A program made the translations under genes and the position numbers. The notes under the pieces are model-generated. The model saw only the letters and a list, made by a program, of their open reading frames with translations. It ran no database searches and was not told the DNA's origin. 64,000 nt of DNA from Planctomycetaceae bacterium (GTDB lineage: Bacteria; Planctomycetota; Planctomycetia; Pirellulales; Pirellulaceae), in the NCBI GenBank assembly GCA_020638975.1, contig JACKHN010000009.1:62001-126000 (forward strand), given 5' to 3'. This document shows, one piece after another, positions 61,927 through 64,000 of this stretch; positions within the stretch are counted from its first letter, which is position 1, and each line of letters starts with the position of its first letter.

Positions 61927-63300
61927 TTAGTGGTTGCCCAGTGATAGGGATTGAACGTAACGGGTGTGGGCGTTGCGCAGACTTCGCAAGCCCAGATCCA
62001 CGAAGTAGGCATTGGGCCAACGGCGTGTTCTCGATAAGCGTTGGGGATTACGCCGGTGACGCTTGAGCAACTGACGGCGCAGTCGTCGACGGATCATCCC
62101 ATCATAGGCATCGAAAACATTCCAGTTACTGTGACGAAAGTACGTGAACCAGCCGATCGTCACCGCATTGATCTCTGCAATCGTTTGTGTCATCGACTGT
62201 CCCGATTTACGCGGAGTCAATTCGCGGATTCGATCGACCATCTTGCGGCGACTCTTGGCCCGCGGGAAGCGATCCTTCCAGCGGAACGAATAGCCCAGAA
62301 AGTCAAAACTCGTCTCGCGACTATCAACAACTCGCGTCTTCTCAGGATGAAGCGTCAAGCCGGCAGATGCGACAAAACACCTCACTTCCTCAAGTGCCGA
62401 TTCGGCTTCGGCCTGACTACCACACAGGATCACGAAGTCGTCACAGTAACGAACCATTTCATAGCCAAGCTTGGCCATCCGATGATCCAGTTCACTCAAG
62501 TACAGATTCGACAACATCGGTGAAAGAACCGCTCCTTGTGGAACTCCCGCTTCGGGCGTCCACTCGGATAGTTCTTCCAGGATCGATTGATCCAGAAACG
62601 ATTGGATCAAAGCCAACAGACGTCGATCCGAGATTTTCGCTTGCACAAGTTGCATCAAGCGATCTTTCGGAATCGTATCGAAGTAGCTTTGAAGATCAGC
62701 GTCAACAACAAACACCTTGCCTTCGTCAAGCTTCTGCTCGACAACTCGCAGCGCGTCATGGCAACTGCGTCCGTGGCGAAAGCCGAAGCTTCGCTCGTGA
62801 AACTCGTTGTCGAAGATCGGTTCGATCACGTTGAGAATGGCCGTTTGCACGACCCGATCTCGAACCGTTGGAATCCCCAGCGGACGTTCCGTCGAACTGC
62901 CCGGTTTGGGAATCCAGACTCGACGCACCGGCTGCGGGCGGTAAGTCCCCTCGCGTAGTTGCCGGTGTAGGCGTCGGATTTCGTCGATCTCATGTTCGGC
63001 GAAATCGCTGGTGCTTTGGCGGTCCACTCCAGCGGCACCCTTCTTCCCGACGACCTTGCGAGCCGAAGTGAATAGGTTGAGTTCGCTTTCGACCTTGTCG
63101 CTCAGAGCATGCCATTTGCCTCCTCGCACTCCTACAACGAGTGCGTTCAACATGCGGTCGGTCCAAACACTACGATTCGCCCAAGCGGAGATCTCACGTG
63201 TTGATTCCCGTGCCTCGGGTTCTACCGCCGGGGTAGCCGCTGTAAACGGCACTGTGACGGGGATGTAGTTGTTAGCTCTACGTTTCGTGTCTTTGGTCAT
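61927..63300 (-). CDS. ltrA: Group II intron reverse transcriptase/maturase
   Basis: 457 residues from 63300; the frame is open 30 codons earlier, in the intron. RT blocks: IPKPGSSTERPLGIPTVRDRVVQ (block 2), VVDADLQSYFD, GVPQGAVLSPMLSNLYL, the active site YCDDF (YxDD with Cys for the usual Ala), and LGY. The group II maturase domain is near the end (GWFTYFRHSNWNVFDAYDGMIRRRLRRQL). There is no HNH endonuclease domain, so target cutting would need the nascent-strand route. It reverse transcribes the intron RNA and aids its splicing. The element appears intact. Confidence 0.93.
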   Translation of the reverse strand: MTKDTKRRANNYIPVTVPFTAATPAVEPEARESTREISAWANRSVWTDRMLNALVVGVRGGKWHALSDKVESELNLFTSARKVVGKKGAAGVDRQSTSDFAEHEIDEIRRLHRQLREGTYRPQPVRRVWIPKPGSSTERPLGIPTVRDRVVQTAILNVIEPIFDNEFHERSFGFRHGRSCHDALRVVEQKLDEGKVFVVDADLQSYFDTIPKDRLMQLVQAKISDRRLLALIQSFLDQSILEELSEWTPEAGVPQGAVLSPMLSNLYLSELDHRMAKLGYEMVRYCDDFVILCGSQAEAESALEEVRCFVASAGLTLHPEKTRVVDSRETSFDFLGYSFRWKDRFPRAKSRRKMVDRIRELTPRKSGQSMTQTIAEINAVTIGWFTYFRHSNWNVFDAYDGMIRRRLRRQLLKRHRRNPQRLSRTRRWPNAYFVDLGLRSLRNAHTRYVQSLSLGNH

Positions 63301-63914
63301 TCGCGCATTCCACTTTCCTGCCTCCCTTCGCTCGCGCCAGGTTTGGTTCCCAACGGTCGTCACTACTATGAAGGCTCTGACTACTGCCAACCGCCTGTAA
63401 CAAATTCATCGACGATCATGGTTTCGCTCTCGCATTCAGCCTGATCGTTGGCCGAAGGAGCCTGGAACATTGAGTAAGCGACGTTCCTCATCGCTATCTT
63501 AACGATAGATTCTGGGCTGTCTGTTGAGTTGGCAGTTCTCCCTGCTTACCTCGTTTGAACTTCTGACCATTCCGTCTCCAACCACCCTAATGCCATTTCA
63601 CCACGCTCGATTTAACACGTTACCGAGGTTCTCATCATCGTCGTGGCTGCTGCACCGACCGTCCTTGCAATGGGACAGACCTATCGCGGTCATCATCGGG
63701 CCGACTGCGTGCAGTCAAGGGTTCGCCAGATCCTAGGAGGCTCCCCGACAGGCTTGGCCGAATCGAGTTCACTTTCGTTACGGACTGGTCATTCGTCTCA
63801 GGTTGCTCTCCACCTTGTCTCGCGACAACGCAGTTACCACTTTCGACTACAGGCTGGTAACGGTAGCCTGGACGGGACTTTCACCCGACAATTCAAACGC
63901 CTTCACAGGCGCAC

Positions 63915-63966
63915 TAGGGTCCGCTGTGCGGACCACAGGGATTTCTGGTCCGCACAGCGGACCCTA
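63915..63966. repeat. 52-bp palindrome, family A, with intron at its left edge
   Basis: Same 21-base arms as the copy at 40067-40118, with a different 10-base loop (63936-63945). Its left edge at 63915 is exactly the group II intron's 5' splice site. The remaining 34 bases of the window carry nothing I can call. Confidence 0.93.
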
Positions 63967-64000
63967 CCCGCGCTTGGCATGAATCCTCGGACACTGGTCG

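Larger units (their letters stand above)
61846..63914 (-). mobile_element. Group II intron, full length
   Basis: A 2069-base intron on the minus strand. The 5' end reads GTGCGCCTGTG at 63914, the 3' end ...CCCCTAT at 61846, and the bulged A of domain VI stands eight bases from the end. Domain V (61889-61921) and the maturase gene (61927-63300) are in the expected order, and 61854-61888 can form domain VI. The base sequence TAGGGT at 63584-63589 (minus strand) can pair with ACCCTA at the end of the 5' exon, as an EBS1 candidate. The 5' exon is the palindrome at 63915-63966. Insertion at the foot of a hairpin is typical of bacterial class C introns; class here is an inference. Confidence 0.9.

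Noticed and set aside
63391..63914. Small frames in the 5' part of the intron
   Set aside because: This region is structured intron RNA (domains I to III), and the frames have no protein features.

Overview
The window looks like a chromosomal segment of a planctomycete, probably of the Pirellulales type. Supporting signs are two-domain DUF1080 proteins, a secreted sulfatase, an SHD1-domain protein, a membrane Ser/Thr kinase with a DLG (not DFG) motif and an extracytoplasmic HEAT region, a giant Calx-beta/dockerin protein with an LEPR-XLL-like leader, squalene genes hpnCDE, a fused aroD-aroE, an EF-G paralogue, and many long intergenic palindromes. There is no rRNA or tRNA that I can see and no CRISPR array.

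Layout. 1-2.6 kb: end of a creatininase-like gene, a DUF1080 lipoprotein and a CBS-pair protein. 2.7-9.8 kb: ispH diverging from hpnC-hpnD-hpnE (isoprenoid precursor to squalene), then a large YfhO-like membrane protein. 9.8-19.4 kb: a leftward block with serine acetyltransferase, EF-G-like GTPase, hisA, hisH, OmpA-type lipoprotein, prepilin peptidase, aroK and aroDE. 19.7-36 kb: DinB-like protein, mutL, an NtrC-type regulator, a broken 6-kb surface-protein gene, a Uma2 protein, a soluble histidine kinase, pnp, rpsO and a MASE1 histidine kinase. 36-46 kb: sulfatase, SHD1 protein, several unknown secreted proteins, a CorA transporter and a radical SAM protein. 45.7-51 kb: two secreted beta-lactamase-fold hydrolases, then a restriction-modification locus with a C5 methylase and a NotI-like nuclease cut by an amber codon. 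51-61.8 kb: secreted unknown, RDD protein, ECF sigma factor, TolC-like lipoprotein, alpha/beta hydrolase and Ser/Thr kinase. 61.8-63.9 kb: a complete group II intron.

The most unusual content: (1) a group II intron whose ends can be read to the base, sitting exactly at the foot of a 52-bp palindrome whose second, intron-free copy lies at 40.07 kb; (2) a giant protein in which two seven-bladed propellers are each nested inside a Calx-beta domain, with the reading frame broken by a 13-bp tandem repeat and two single-base changes; (3) a NotI-family nuclease gene with one in-frame stop beside an intact methylase; (4) a 15-bp tandem repeat that multiplies the first aspartate-rich motif of HpnD; (5) at least eight kinds of intergenic hairpin, including a three-copy MITE-like family and an attC-like palindrome.

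Frameshift and nonsense calls depend on base accuracy; the 13-bp expansion is the least likely of them to be a sequencing error.
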